Part shown: piece after piece, positions 1 to 6,002 of the stretch | Layout of the letters: every line of letters begins with the position of its first letter | How positions within the stretch are numbered: position 1 is the first letter of the stretch | Assembly: GCA_002421645.1 (NCBI GenBank) | Contig: DIST01000014.1 | Location: 1 to 8,519, forward strand | DNA: 8,519 nt | DNA from: Flavobacterium sp. UBA6203 | Lineage (GTDB): Bacteria; Bacteroidota; Bacteroidia; Flavobacteriales; Flavobacteriaceae | Direction: 5' to 3' | Translations under genes and position numbers: made by a program | Notes under the pieces: generated by a model | Told to the model about the DNA's origin: nothing | Database searches by the model: none | Seen by the model: the letters and a program-made list of their open reading frames with translations, nothing else

Positions 1-397
1 TTCCTGTACGTAATGCAGAATATTTAAGTAAAAGAGGGAAAAATATATAAGTAGATTTGACTTCACGTAAACGATCGCCTACATCCACAATATTTGGGTA
101 GGTTAAGTTTCTTTGAGTGATATAAAGACCTGGTTCAAAGCGAAAATCCAGATATTCTGTAAGTCTTAAATTTCCTATAAGTCCTACATTAAATCCCGTA
201 GTTGTTTTAACTTCAATATCGTCAGTTACAGATAAATAATCAAATTTAAAATCAAGACTATTAAATCCAAGATAATACCCCCAATGAACACGTTGTTTGT
301 TCCAATTTTCCTTGTTGATAATTGGATCTTTGCTAAACATGCCTTCTTGAGCAAAAAGGAGAGGTGAAAAAAGTAATATTAATAGTAACTTCTTCAT
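1..397 (-). CDS. porT: PorT-like type IX secretion / gliding outer-membrane protein, partial (3' end beyond window)
   Basis: The first 132 codons are present; the rest lies beyond the left edge. The protein starts MKKLLLILLFSPLLFAQ, a short signal peptide, so it is exported. The mature part alternates short beta strands rich in aromatic residues (GYYLGFNSLDFKF at about 40-52, GFNVGLIGNLRLTEYLDF at about 65-82, FEPGLYITQRNLTY next, then TYIFFPLLLKYSA near 118-130), as expected of a PorT/SprT-type outer-membrane beta-barrel. In flavobacteria PorT is needed for type IX secretion and gliding. Its ATG lies one base after the ubiE stop, so the two are probably co-transcribed and translationally linked. 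The neighbourhood beside ubiE is one I associate with flavobacterial porT. Another small outer-membrane barrel of the general porin-like class cannot be excluded without the C-terminal half. Confidence 0.72.
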   Translation of the reverse strand, partial: MKKLLLILLFSPLLFAQEGMFSKDPIINKENWNKQRVHWGYYLGFNSLDFKFDYLSVTDDIEVKTTTGFNVGLIGNLRLTEYLDFRFEPGLYITQRNLTYPNIVDVGDRLREVKSTYIFFPLLLKYSALRTG

Positions 398-398
398 A

Positions 399-1130
399 TT
401 ATTTTTTAGATGCTTGATAAATAGTAGCTACTCCAAAGGTTTGAGGGAGATGCTTCACGTCTATAAACCCAATTTTTCTCAAAATATTGTTTAAGGCTTC
501 CCCAAAAGGGAAATTTTGTGCTGAGGTTGACAAATATTGGTATGCTTTTTTATCTTTTGAAAATAATTTTCCTATAGTTGGCATAATGAAATTCGTGTAT
601 ACGTAATACCCTTGTTTAAAAGGAAATTGTGTAGGAACCGAAGTTTCTAAAATAATAAATTGTCCGCCTGGTTTTAAGGTTCTTAAAATATCGGTTAAAC
701 CTTGTTCTAAATTTTCAAAATTACGAACGCCATATGCTACAGTAATGGCATCAAAATAATTGTCAGGATACGGAATATTCTCACCATCTCCTAGCACCAT
801 TTGAATTCTCGAATCTAAGTTTTGAGCTGCAATTTTCTTTTTCCCAATGTCAAGCATACCTTGAGAAATATCCAAACCTATGATTTCTGTAGCTGAAGTA
901 TTAGCAAATAAAATAGCCAAATCACCTGTTCCGGTAGCAATATCTAAAATCGATTTTGGCTGTTTTGCCGCAATCATTTTTAAGATTTTTTTCTTCCACT
1001 TAGCATCAGTTCCAAAAGAAATAACTCGGTTTAAACCATCATAATTTTCAGAAATGGTATCAAACATTTGAGCAACTTGCTCTTTTTTTCCTAATTCAGA
1101 ATCTTGATATGGCGTAATATTTTTTGACAT
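399..1130 (-). CDS. ubiE: UbiE/MenG demethylmenaquinone C-methyltransferase
   Basis: A 243-residue SAM-dependent methyltransferase of the UbiE/MenG family. Bacteroidota use menaquinone, so the expected reaction is methylation of demethylmenaquinol to menaquinol at the membrane. Visible motifs: the family signature YDGLNRVISFGTD (about 30-42), SAM motif I DIATGTGDLAI (63-73), the acidic post-I strand GLDIS (85-89), VAYGVRNFEN (131-140), the second UbiE signature, and LKPGG (153-157). Length is normal. I chose the ATG at 1130 over an in-frame ATG at 1184. The extra 18 residues (MTLYLIFYQYFC...) are not family-like, and a good promoter at 1178-1150 lies between the two, so the upstream ATG would not be transcribed. 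The stop is one base from the porT-like start. Confidence 0.95.
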   Translation of the reverse strand: MSKNITPYQDSELGKKEQVAQMFDTISENYDGLNRVISFGTDAKWKKKILKMIAAKQPKSILDIATGTGDLAILFANTSATEIIGLDISQGMLDIGKKKIAAQNLDSRIQMVLGDGENIPYPDNYFDAITVAYGVRNFENLEQGLTDILRTLKPGGQFIILETSVPTQFPFKQGYYVYTNFIMPTIGKLFSKDKKAYQYLSTSAQNFPFGEALNNILRKIGFIDVKHLPQTFGVATIYQASKK

Positions 1131-1149
1131 TTTGCAATTTTTTGGAACA

Positions 1150-1178
1150 CAAAAGTACTGATAAAAAATCAAATACAA
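1150..1178 (-). promoter_or_regulatory. Predicted flavobacterial promoter of ubiE
   Basis: On the minus strand a TTG (1178-1176) is followed after 18 bases by TACTTTTG (1157-1150). This matches the Bacteroidota housekeeping promoter consensus TTG / TAnnTTTG in both boxes and in spacing. The box ends about 20 bases before the ATG at 1130, giving a short leader and supporting that start. The last base of the -7 box is the first base of a 13-bp repeat (1150-1138) shared with the element at 1221-1378. Confidence 0.7.
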
Positions 1179-1220
1179 TGTCAAAATACAATTTCAACTT
1201 TAAAAATCAAATTAGAGGTA

Positions 1221-1378
1221 TTTTTTGGAACACTGATTTAAGAAATTTAAAAAATCTGTTTTTAGTTACACGAAGTTTCACACGAAGTTTCACACGAAGT
1301 TTCACACGAAGTTTCACAAAGGAATTATAAAAAATCTGTGAAAATCTCTCAAATCTGTGTCATCTGTGTTCCAAAAAA
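1221..1378. repeat. 158-bp intergenic element with 13-bp terminal inverted repeats
   Basis: The 13-mer ttttttggaacac at 1221-1233 is repeated perfectly in inverted orientation at 1366-1378. Inside, the 12-mer taaaaaatctgt occurs directly at 1248-1259 and 1328-1339, flanking a central tandem array (1268-1318). The right half also carries three copies of atctgtg (1334-1340, 1353-1359, 1362-1368). The element begins seven bases after the folA stop and ends about 43 bases above the ubiE promoter. No convincing gene is inside and no U-tract follows the inverted repeat, so a simple terminator is not supported. It looks like a member of a dispersed intergenic repeat family; that is inference from its architecture. 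Confidence 0.75.
1268..1318. repeat. 12-bp tandem repeat, four perfect copies plus a partial copy
   Basis: The unit acacgaagtttc occurs perfectly at 1268-1279, 1280-1291, 1292-1303 and 1304-1315, followed by a partial aca. Because the unit is a multiple of three, reading frames stay open through it, creating a spurious plus-strand repeat peptide (RSFT x4). Perfect identity of the units suggests recent expansion or active slippage. Confidence 0.95.
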
Positions 1379-1385
1379 GAAGATA

Positions 1386-1871
1386 TTATTTTCTTATGTA
1401 TGTTAAAAAAGTAAAATTGTAATCGTGTTTTTCATCTTTAGAATGAAATTCTTCAAAAACTAATTTCCATTGATTCGTATCAATTTCTGGAAAAAAAGTA
1501 TCGGCTTCAATAGTAGTATGTACACGAGTTAAATCGATTTTATCTGCGATTTCGATAGATTGCTTGTAGATTTCACCTCCGCCAATGATGAAAACTTCTT
1601 CATTTTTTGGGCATAATTGAATTGCGTGCTGTAAACTTGAAGCCACCAAACAACCTTCTGGTACTTCATAGTCATTTTGACGCGTAATAATTATATGAGT
1701 ACGATTGGGTAACGGTTTTGGAAAACTTTCAAATGTCTTTCTTCCCATCACAATATAATGACCCGAAGTTAAATTTTTAAAACGCTTAAAATCATCTGGT
1801 AAATGCCAAACCAATTGATTGTCTTTTCCTAAAGCATTGTTTTCAGATGCGGCTGCGATTATGGTAAGCAT
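1386..1871 (-). CDS. folA: Dihydrofolate reductase
   Basis: A 161-residue protein of normal DHFR length. It reduces dihydrofolate to tetrahydrofolate with NADPH in the cytoplasm. The N-terminal strand IIAAASENNALG, the loop reading W22-H-L-P-D-D27, and the following helix are diagnostic; D27 sits where the catalytic Asp27 of E. coli DHFR lies. VMGRKTFES (41-49) and IIGGGEIY (95-102) form the NADPH-binding motifs, and LTRVH near 114-118 contains the conserved Thr beside the active site. ADTFFPEID (123-131) is also typical. The ATG is one base beyond the stop of the upstream TonB-like gene, so it is in an operon with thyA. The pairing is logical because ThyA is the reaction that generates dihydrofolate. 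No residue associated with trimethoprim-resistant plasmid DHFRs was recognised. Confidence 0.96.
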   Translation of the reverse strand: MLTIIAAASENNALGKDNQLVWHLPDDFKRFKNLTSGHYIVMGRKTFESFPKPLPNRTHIIITRQNDYEVPEGCLVASSLQHAIQLCPKNEEVFIIGGGEIYKQSIEIADKIDLTRVHTTIEADTFFPEIDTNQWKLVFEEFHSKDEKHDYNFTFLTYIRK

Positions 1872-1872
1872 G

Positions 1873-2349
1873 TTAGTTAAGTTTAAAAATTATGGGAAGG
1901 GCATACTTAACATTTACAGGTTTGCCTTTTTGCATCCCCGGTTTCATTTTGGGTAAAAGTCTCACTATTCGTAAAGCTTCTGTTTGTAAAATGGGATCGC
2001 CACCTCTTGTTTCAATTTTGTTGATTTCGCCATCTTTGTTTATAATGAACAGAACAAGAACTCTCCCCTCAATATTTTTTTTCCTTGCTTTTGGTGGGTA
2101 TCTAAACGTTGCATTAATATGTTCCCCCATTTTTTTCTGAAAACAATCCATTCTTTTGTTTCTTTCGATATCTTCACAACCAGAGAAAATAGGTGCTTCT
2201 TCAATAATTGCAAATGGAATATCTCCTGTTTTTTCCCCACTCAATGAATCATTTTTTGTAAGTATGACTACATCGGTATTTGTATTTTCATTTTGAGAAA
2301 AAGTGTTGATAAAAAATAATGTAAAGCAAAGTAAGAGCGTATTTTTCAT
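1873..2349 (-). CDS. Secreted protein with TonB C-terminal domain
   Basis: A 158-residue protein with a signal peptide (MKNTLLLCFTLFFINTFSQ), a short polar linker and a TonB_C-type domain from about 75 to 158 (FRYPPKARKKNIEGRVLV, then INKDGEINKIETRGGDP, then ALRIVRLLPKMKPGMQKGKPV). Cys58 and Cys69 in a PIFSGCE...CF arrangement just before the domain are typical of Bacteroidota TonB-like proteins. Unlike a classical TonB it has no long Pro-rich spanning region, and the only hydrophobic segment looks cleavable, so energy transduction to a TonB-dependent receptor is uncertain. I chose the second in-frame ATG (2349), not one at 2376, because it begins the signal peptide and the earlier start would overlap thyA. 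The gene sits between thyA and folA (10-bp and 1-bp gaps). Confidence 0.82.
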   Translation of the reverse strand: MKNTLLLCFTLFFINTFSQNENTNTDVVILTKNDSLSGEKTGDIPFAIIEEAPIFSGCEDIERNKRMDCFQKKMGEHINATFRYPPKARKKNIEGRVLVLFIINKDGEINKIETRGGDPILQTEALRIVRLLPKMKPGMQKGKPVNVKYALPIIFKLN

Positions 2350-2359
2350 AAATTTTATT

Positions 2360-3184
2360 TTAAACCGCCACAACACCTTTAATATGAGGATGTGGGTCGT
2401 AACCTTCTAACGTAAAATCTTCAAACTTGAAATCGAAAATATTTTTAATTTCTGGGTTTAATTTCATCGTTGGTAAAGGGCGGCAATCGCGCGATAATTG
2501 CAATTGTAGTTGCTCGATATGGTTGTTGTAAATATGTGCATCACCAAAGGTGTGGATGAATTCGCCTACTTGTAAATCACAAACTTGTGCAATCATCATC
2601 GTAAATAAAGCATAAGACGCAATGTTAAACGGAACACCTAAGAAAATATCAGCACTGCGTTGGTACAACTGACAACTTAATTTTCCATCCGCCACATAAA
2701 ACTGAAAAAAGGCATGACATGGAGGCAAAGCCGCTTTTCCATTGGCAACATTTTCTGCAAACGAAACCGAAGTATCTGGCAAAACACTAGGATTCCAAGC
2801 GGAAACCAACATTCTTCTGCTGTTTGGATTGGTTTTTAGCGTTTCGATTAATTCGGTAATTTGGTCGATCTCTTCGCTGTTCCAATTGCGCCATTGGTGT
2901 CCATAAACCGGACCTAAATCACCGTTTTCATCCGCCCATTCGTCCCAAATTTTCACACCGTTTTCTTGTAAATATTTGATATTCGTGTCGCCATTTAAAA
3001 ACCACAACAATTCGTAAATAATCGATTTTAAGTGGAGTTTCTTAGTGGTTACCATTGGGAAACCTTCGCTTAAATCAAAACGCATTTGGTAGCCAAACAC
3101 ACTTAAGGTTCCAGTTCCTGTACGGTCGCCTTTTTGGTTGCCGTTTGCTAATACGTGTTTTACTAAATCGTGATATTGTTTCAT
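2360..3184 (-). CDS. thyA: Thymidylate synthase (ThyA)
   Basis: A 274-residue folate-dependent thymidylate synthase, converting dUMP and methylene-tetrahydrofolate into dTMP and dihydrofolate. The catalytic cysteine is C156 in [13 protein letters not shown]. Also visible are the phosphate-binding R21 (DRTGTGT), the Arg pair R123-R124 ([11 protein letters not shown]), R176 and D179 ([13 protein letters not shown]), N187, and H217/Y219 in DAHIYNNH. From the cysteine on, positions run 10 ahead of E. coli ThyA. There is an extra stretch of about 13 residues between SAWN and the active site (around 132-152, [19 protein letters not shown]), which I associate with Bacteroidota ThyA. The ATG lies only eight bases from the inverted-repeat arm at 3193-3229, so its immediate upstream DNA belongs to the neighbouring element. 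No separate promoter was seen. Confidence 0.97.
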   Translation of the reverse strand: MKQYHDLVKHVLANGNQKGDRTGTGTLSVFGYQMRFDLSEGFPMVTTKKLHLKSIIYELLWFLNGDTNIKYLQENGVKIWDEWADENGDLGPVYGHQWRNWNSEEIDQITELIETLKTNPNSRRMLVSAWNPSVLPDTSVSFAENVANGKAALPPCHAFFQFYVADGKLSCQLYQRSADIFLGVPFNIASYALFTMMIAQVCDLQVGEFIHTFGDAHIYNNHIEQLQLQLSRDCRPLPTMKLNPEIKNIFDFKFEDFTLEGYDPHPHIKGVVAV

Positions 3185-3192
3185 ATTTTTTT

Positions 3193-3229
3193 GGTAATGG
3201 GTGATGGGTTATAGGTCATGGGTTATTGT
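3193..3229. repeat. Left heptamer array, inverted-repeat arm of the four-helix-bundle cassette
   Basis: On the plus strand the DNA reads as phased 7-mers: TAATGGG (3195-3201), TGATGGG (3202-3208), TTATAGG (3209-3215), TCATGGG (3216-3222), then a degraded TTATTGT (3223-3229). The stop codon of the four-helix gene (3223-3225 on the minus strand) lies inside it. The core ggtcatgggt at 3214-3223 is a perfect inverted match to 3609-3618. Confidence 0.85.
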
Positions 3230-3579
3230 GTTGCTAAATAATTTATGAAAGAGGTTATTTTCTTTTCTAAAGTTTGAAGCAATATAATTTTTTCTTCGAT
3301 AATTTCTTCTGTTATTAATTCAACGTCTGAGCAAAGAATTAATTGGGTTTCTAATTCGTAACAAGAACCGAGACTAATTTCTAAGAATCTTGAAAAATCT
3401 TTATTTGATTTTTTTGCACAACCTTCAGCTATGTTGGAAGGAATAGAAATTACACTTCTTTTTATTTGTGAAGTTAAACCAAATTTTTCTTCATCAGGCA
3501 TGGTTTTCATTAGGAAATAAATTTCTTTAACTAAACCTCTAGATAAATTCCAAACTTCTAAATCTCTAAAATTTCTCAT
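3223..3579 (-). CDS. Four-helix-bundle protein (S23 / 23S rRNA intervening-sequence protein family)
   Basis: A 118-residue, almost wholly helical protein starting MRNFRDLEVWNLSRGLVKEIY, with FGLTSQIKRSVISIPSNIAEG (about 34-54) and FLEISLGSCYELETQL (65-80). These are the hallmarks of the S23/IVP four-helix-bundle family; related proteins include Avd of diversity-generating retroelements. Biochemical function is unknown. The family was first met as ORFs inside intervening sequences of 23S rRNA genes, for example in Leptospira. Here the gene sits between nupC and thyA, enclosed by inverted heptamer arrays. No reverse transcriptase or variable repeat is near, so an Avd role is not supported. The stop codon lies in one array and the start is 21 bases inside the other. 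No clear promoter was found; it may be read through from nupC. Confidence 0.88.
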   Translation of the reverse strand: MRNFRDLEVWNLSRGLVKEIYFLMKTMPDEEKFGLTSQIKRSVISIPSNIAEGCAKKSNKDFSRFLEISLGSCYELETQLILCSDVELITEEIIEEKIILLQTLEKKITSFINYLATQ

Positions 3580-3602
3580 ATAAATTTATTAATACTATTT
3601 AA

Positions 3603-3637
3603 CCTATTACCCATGACCAATTGCCTATTACCTATAT
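3603..3637. repeat. Right heptamer array, inverted-repeat arm of the four-helix-bundle cassette
   Basis: Read on the minus strand, five phased 7-mers cover 3637-3603 exactly: ATATAGG, TAATAGG, CAATTGG, TCATGGG, TAATAGG. It is the inverted counterpart of 3193-3229. Aligning the two arms requires one gap of exactly seven bases, that is, one heptamer unit. It abuts the stop codon of the transporter gene at 3638. Confidence 0.85.
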
Positions 3638-5296
3638 TTACCCAATAATCATACCCGCAATAGTTGCTGATAATAGTGATGCTAAACTTCCACCTAAAAC
3701 TGCTTTTAATCCAAGTTCAGATAATGTTTTTCTTTGGTTTGGTGCTAAAGAACCAATTCCGCCAATTTGAATTCCAATTGAAGCGAAATTTGCAAATCCA
3801 CATAACATATAAGTTGCCATAATTACAGATTTATTAAAGGTGAAATGAACCTCATTGGCTACGTTTTTCAATTCTGCTAGTTGGATATAACCTACAAATT
3901 CTGATGCAGCTAACTTGATTCCTAATAATTGTCCCATTAACATCATGTCTTCTTTGGCAATTCCAATTAACCACATTAATGGTGAGAAAATGATTCCTAA
4001 AATAGTTTCTAATGAGAATGATTTGTATGGTGTATTTGCTGCAATAACATCGTTTAAACCTGTCCAAAGTCCGATTTTTCCAAAAGTATAGTTAATCATT
4101 GCAATGAAAGCAATGAAAACTAATAACATTGCTGCTACATTTGCTGCTAATTTTAATCCTTCTGTAGTTCCAGTAGCAATTGCATCTAAGATATTGGAAC
4201 CAATTTTTTCTTTGGTAACTTCAACATCTGTGTTTACAGCTTCTGTTTGAGGGCATAATATTTTCGAGATAATAATAGCGCCTGGTGCTGCCATTACAGA
4301 TGCTGCTAACAAGTGTTTAGCAAATTCAAGTCGCAATACAGGATCATTTCCTCCTAAGAAACTGATGTAAGCTGCTAAAACTCCTCCAGCAACTGTTGCC
4401 ATTCCGCCTGTCATTACTAAGAAGACTTCACTTCGGTTCATTTTCTCTAAATAGGCTTTAATCATTAATGGAGCTTCGGTTTGACCTAAGAAAATATTAC
4501 CAGCAGTTGATAAGCCTTCTGGACCTGAAATATTCATTAACTTGGTTAAAATTGTCGCCATTCCTTTTACTACAATTTGAATAACTCCAAGATAGAATAA
4601 TAAAGAAGTTAATGCCGAAAAGAAAATAATCGTTGGTAGTACTTGAAATAAGAAAATGAATCCAAAATTATCAACATTCATCATGCCACCCAATAAAAAT
4701 TCACTACCAGCTCTTGTAAAATCTAAAACTTTTACAAACAATGTACCTACAAATTCAAAAGTAGCCTTTACAAATCCTATTTTTAATACTCCAATAGCTA
4801 AAATAAGTTGAAGTGCAAGTCCAATTCCAATTGTTTTCCAATTAATTCCTTTTCTGTTAGAACTAAAAATATAAGCAATTCCCAATAAAGCTAGCATACC
4901 TAAAATTCCTCTAAGTAAACTATTTAGTGAAAACCCTTCATTTGGTTTTATTTCACCATTGATTACTTCTGCTTTTGTAGCTTTATTTGAAGCGAAAAAT
5001 GAATAGGCTTTTCCTTTGTTTTTTAATGTAAGTGTAGAATCGGTTTTAGTTTCAATTATGAAACGTTTAGTTGGAGAATCTGAGCCGTTCTCAAATAAGA
5101 ATATAAAATTATCTTGAACTAAATAATCACCCTTTTGGTTTAAGCTATCGGTTGAGATGTTTAATTCGTAAGTGCCACCTTTTAAATCTAAATAATCCTT
5201 ATTTGATGAAGAAAGTTGCCATTTTTTTTCAATTTCTTGAGCTGAAGTTGTAAAGCTTAAAAATAAAGCCAATACATAAAAAATATATTTACACAT
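3638..5296 (-). CDS. nupC: Concentrative (CNT) nucleoside transporter with N-terminal periplasmic domain
   Basis: A 552-residue protein; ordinary bacterial CNTs are about 400-425. Residues from about 125 on form the multi-spanning CNT core that imports nucleosides with Na+ or H+. GQTEAPLMIKAY (271-282), SEFVGY (465-470) and FANFASIGIQIGG (501-513) correspond to the substrate- and ion-binding motifs of the family, with the equivalents of the QTE, Glu and Asn/Ser contacts known from Vibrio CNT all present. The first 20 residues (MCKYIFYVLALFLSFTTSAQ) look like a signal peptide. Residues about 21-118 are polar and strand-like (KWQLSSSNKDYLDLKGGTYEL...), reminiscent of a small lipocalin-like beta domain that would lie in the periplasm. 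The stop touches the repeat array at 3603-3637. The start is 15 bases after the nuclease gene, implying an operon. The symbol is used for the family; the substrate is not proven. Confidence 0.9.
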   Translation of the reverse strand: MCKYIFYVLALFLSFTTSAQEIEKKWQLSSSNKDYLDLKGGTYELNISTDSLNQKGDYLVQDNFIFLFENGSDSPTKRFIIETKTDSTLTLKNKGKAYSFFASNKATKAEVINGEIKPNEGFSLNSLLRGILGMLALLGIAYIFSSNRKGINWKTIGIGLALQLILAIGVLKIGFVKATFEFVGTLFVKVLDFTRAGSEFLLGGMMNVDNFGFIFLFQVLPTIIFFSALTSLLFYLGVIQIVVKGMATILTKLMNISGPEGLSTAGNIFLGQTEAPLMIKAYLEKMNRSEVFLVMTGGMATVAGGVLAAYISFLGGNDPVLRLEFAKHLLAASVMAAPGAIIISKILCPQTEAVNTDVEVTKEKIGSNILDAIATGTTEGLKLAANVAAMLLVFIAFIAMINYTFGKIGLWTGLNDVIAANTPYKSFSLETILGIIFSPLMWLIGIAKEDMMLMGQLLGIKLAASEFVGYIQLAELKNVANEVHFTFNKSVIMATYMLCGFANFASIGIQIGGIGSLAPNQRKTLSELGLKAVLGGSLASLLSATIAGMIIG

Positions 5297-5311
5297 ATTA
5301 AAGTTCTTGTT

Positions 5312-5935
5312 TTATGATTCTTTTTTTGAAATTTCGTCTCTGATTTTAGCGGCTTTTTCATAGTCTTCGTTTTGAACCGCATCATCTAATTTTTGATACA
5401 ACTCTTTAAGTGAATAGCCCGAATAGTTGTCCGCAGGAACTACAACATCTTCTTCATAAGTGTCTGTTGGAGTTAATATATTGTCATTATCTTGATTCTC
5501 ATTAGCAGTTTCAGTTGGATTCACATTTAAATAAATTCCAGCTTTGTCTAATATGTTTTTGTAAGTAAAAATAGGAGCATTGAAACGCAATGCTAATGCA
5601 ATAGCATCTGAAGTTCTAGCGTCAATAATTTCCTCGATTTTGTCTCTTTCACAAATAATACTTGAGTAGAAAACACCATCTACTAATTTATGAATTATCA
5701 CTTGCTTTACTACGATGTCAAATCGGTCAGCAAAGTTTTTGAATAAATCGTGAGTAAGAGGTCTTGGAGGTTTTATTTCTTTTTCTAAAGCAATAGCAAT
5801 TGATTGGGCTTCAAAAGCTCCGATAACAATTGGCAGTTTTCGCTCACCATCCACTTCATTTAATATTAAGGCATACGCTCCGTTTTGTGTTTGGCTATAC
5901 GAAATACCTTTTATGGTTAATTTTACTAAACTCAT
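5312..5935 (-). CDS. Bifunctional nuclease domain (DUF151/BFN) protein with C-terminal UVR motif
   Basis: A 207-residue cytoplasmic protein. Residues 1-138 are a BFN/DUF151 domain: VKLTIKGISYSQTQNGAYAL at the start, LPIVIGAFEAQSIAIALE (34-51), RPLTHDLF (58-65) and the conserved DARTSDAIALALRF (105-118). A low-complexity Asn/Asp/Thr linker (about 139-170) leads to a UvrB/UvrC-type UVR motif at 176-203 (LKELYQKLDDAVQNEDYEKA, then AKIRDEISK), a helical hairpin used for protein contacts. Plant members of the BFN family have been reported to cleave DNA and RNA. The role in Bacteroidota is unknown, and the UVR motif hints at a link to nucleotide excision repair or to Clp-type partners. It is the first gene of the set leading to nupC. 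Confidence 0.92.
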   Translation of the reverse strand: MSLVKLTIKGISYSQTQNGAYALILNEVDGERKLPIVIGAFEAQSIAIALEKEIKPPRPLTHDLFKNFADRFDIVVKQVIIHKLVDGVFYSSIICERDKIEEIIDARTSDAIALALRFNAPIFTYKNILDKAGIYLNVNPTETANENQDNDNILTPTDTYEEDVVVPADNYSGYSLKELYQKLDDAVQNEDYEKAAKIRDEISKKES

Positions 5936-6002
5936 TTTAATGTGTTAATTGTCATTTCTTTGATATGCTGATTCGGATTTTTGCAAGAATCACAAAGTCA
6001 GA

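Noticed and set aside
1124..1330. Plus-strand open frame of 68 codons with a repeat peptide (RSFT x4)
   Set aside because: It overlaps the ubiE 5' end in antisense and stays open only because the 12-bp tandem repeat is a multiple of three. It has no domain and crosses the inverted-repeat element.
1221..1378. Inverted repeat behind folA as an intrinsic terminator
   Set aside because: The arms are 132 bases apart and no U-tract follows on the minus strand, so it does not fit a normal terminator hairpin.
1892..2240. Open frames opposite or out of frame with the TonB-like gene (1892-2140 plus, 2040-2240 minus)
   Set aside because: Shadows of the clear signal-peptide/TonB_C protein, without family features or start context.
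3223..3579. Four-helix-bundle gene as Avd of a diversity-generating retroelement
   Set aside because: No reverse transcriptase, template repeat or variable target repeat was seen in the window.
3183..3639. atattt on both sides of the four-helix cassette (3183-3188 and 3634-3639) as a target-site duplication
   Set aside because: Only six A/T bases in AT-rich DNA, overlapping the thyA ATG on one side and the heptamer array on the other; too weak to claim.
3852..4067. Minus-strand 71-codon frame inside the nucleoside transporter
   Set aside because: Alternative frame of a strongly supported CNT protein; composition is not protein-like.
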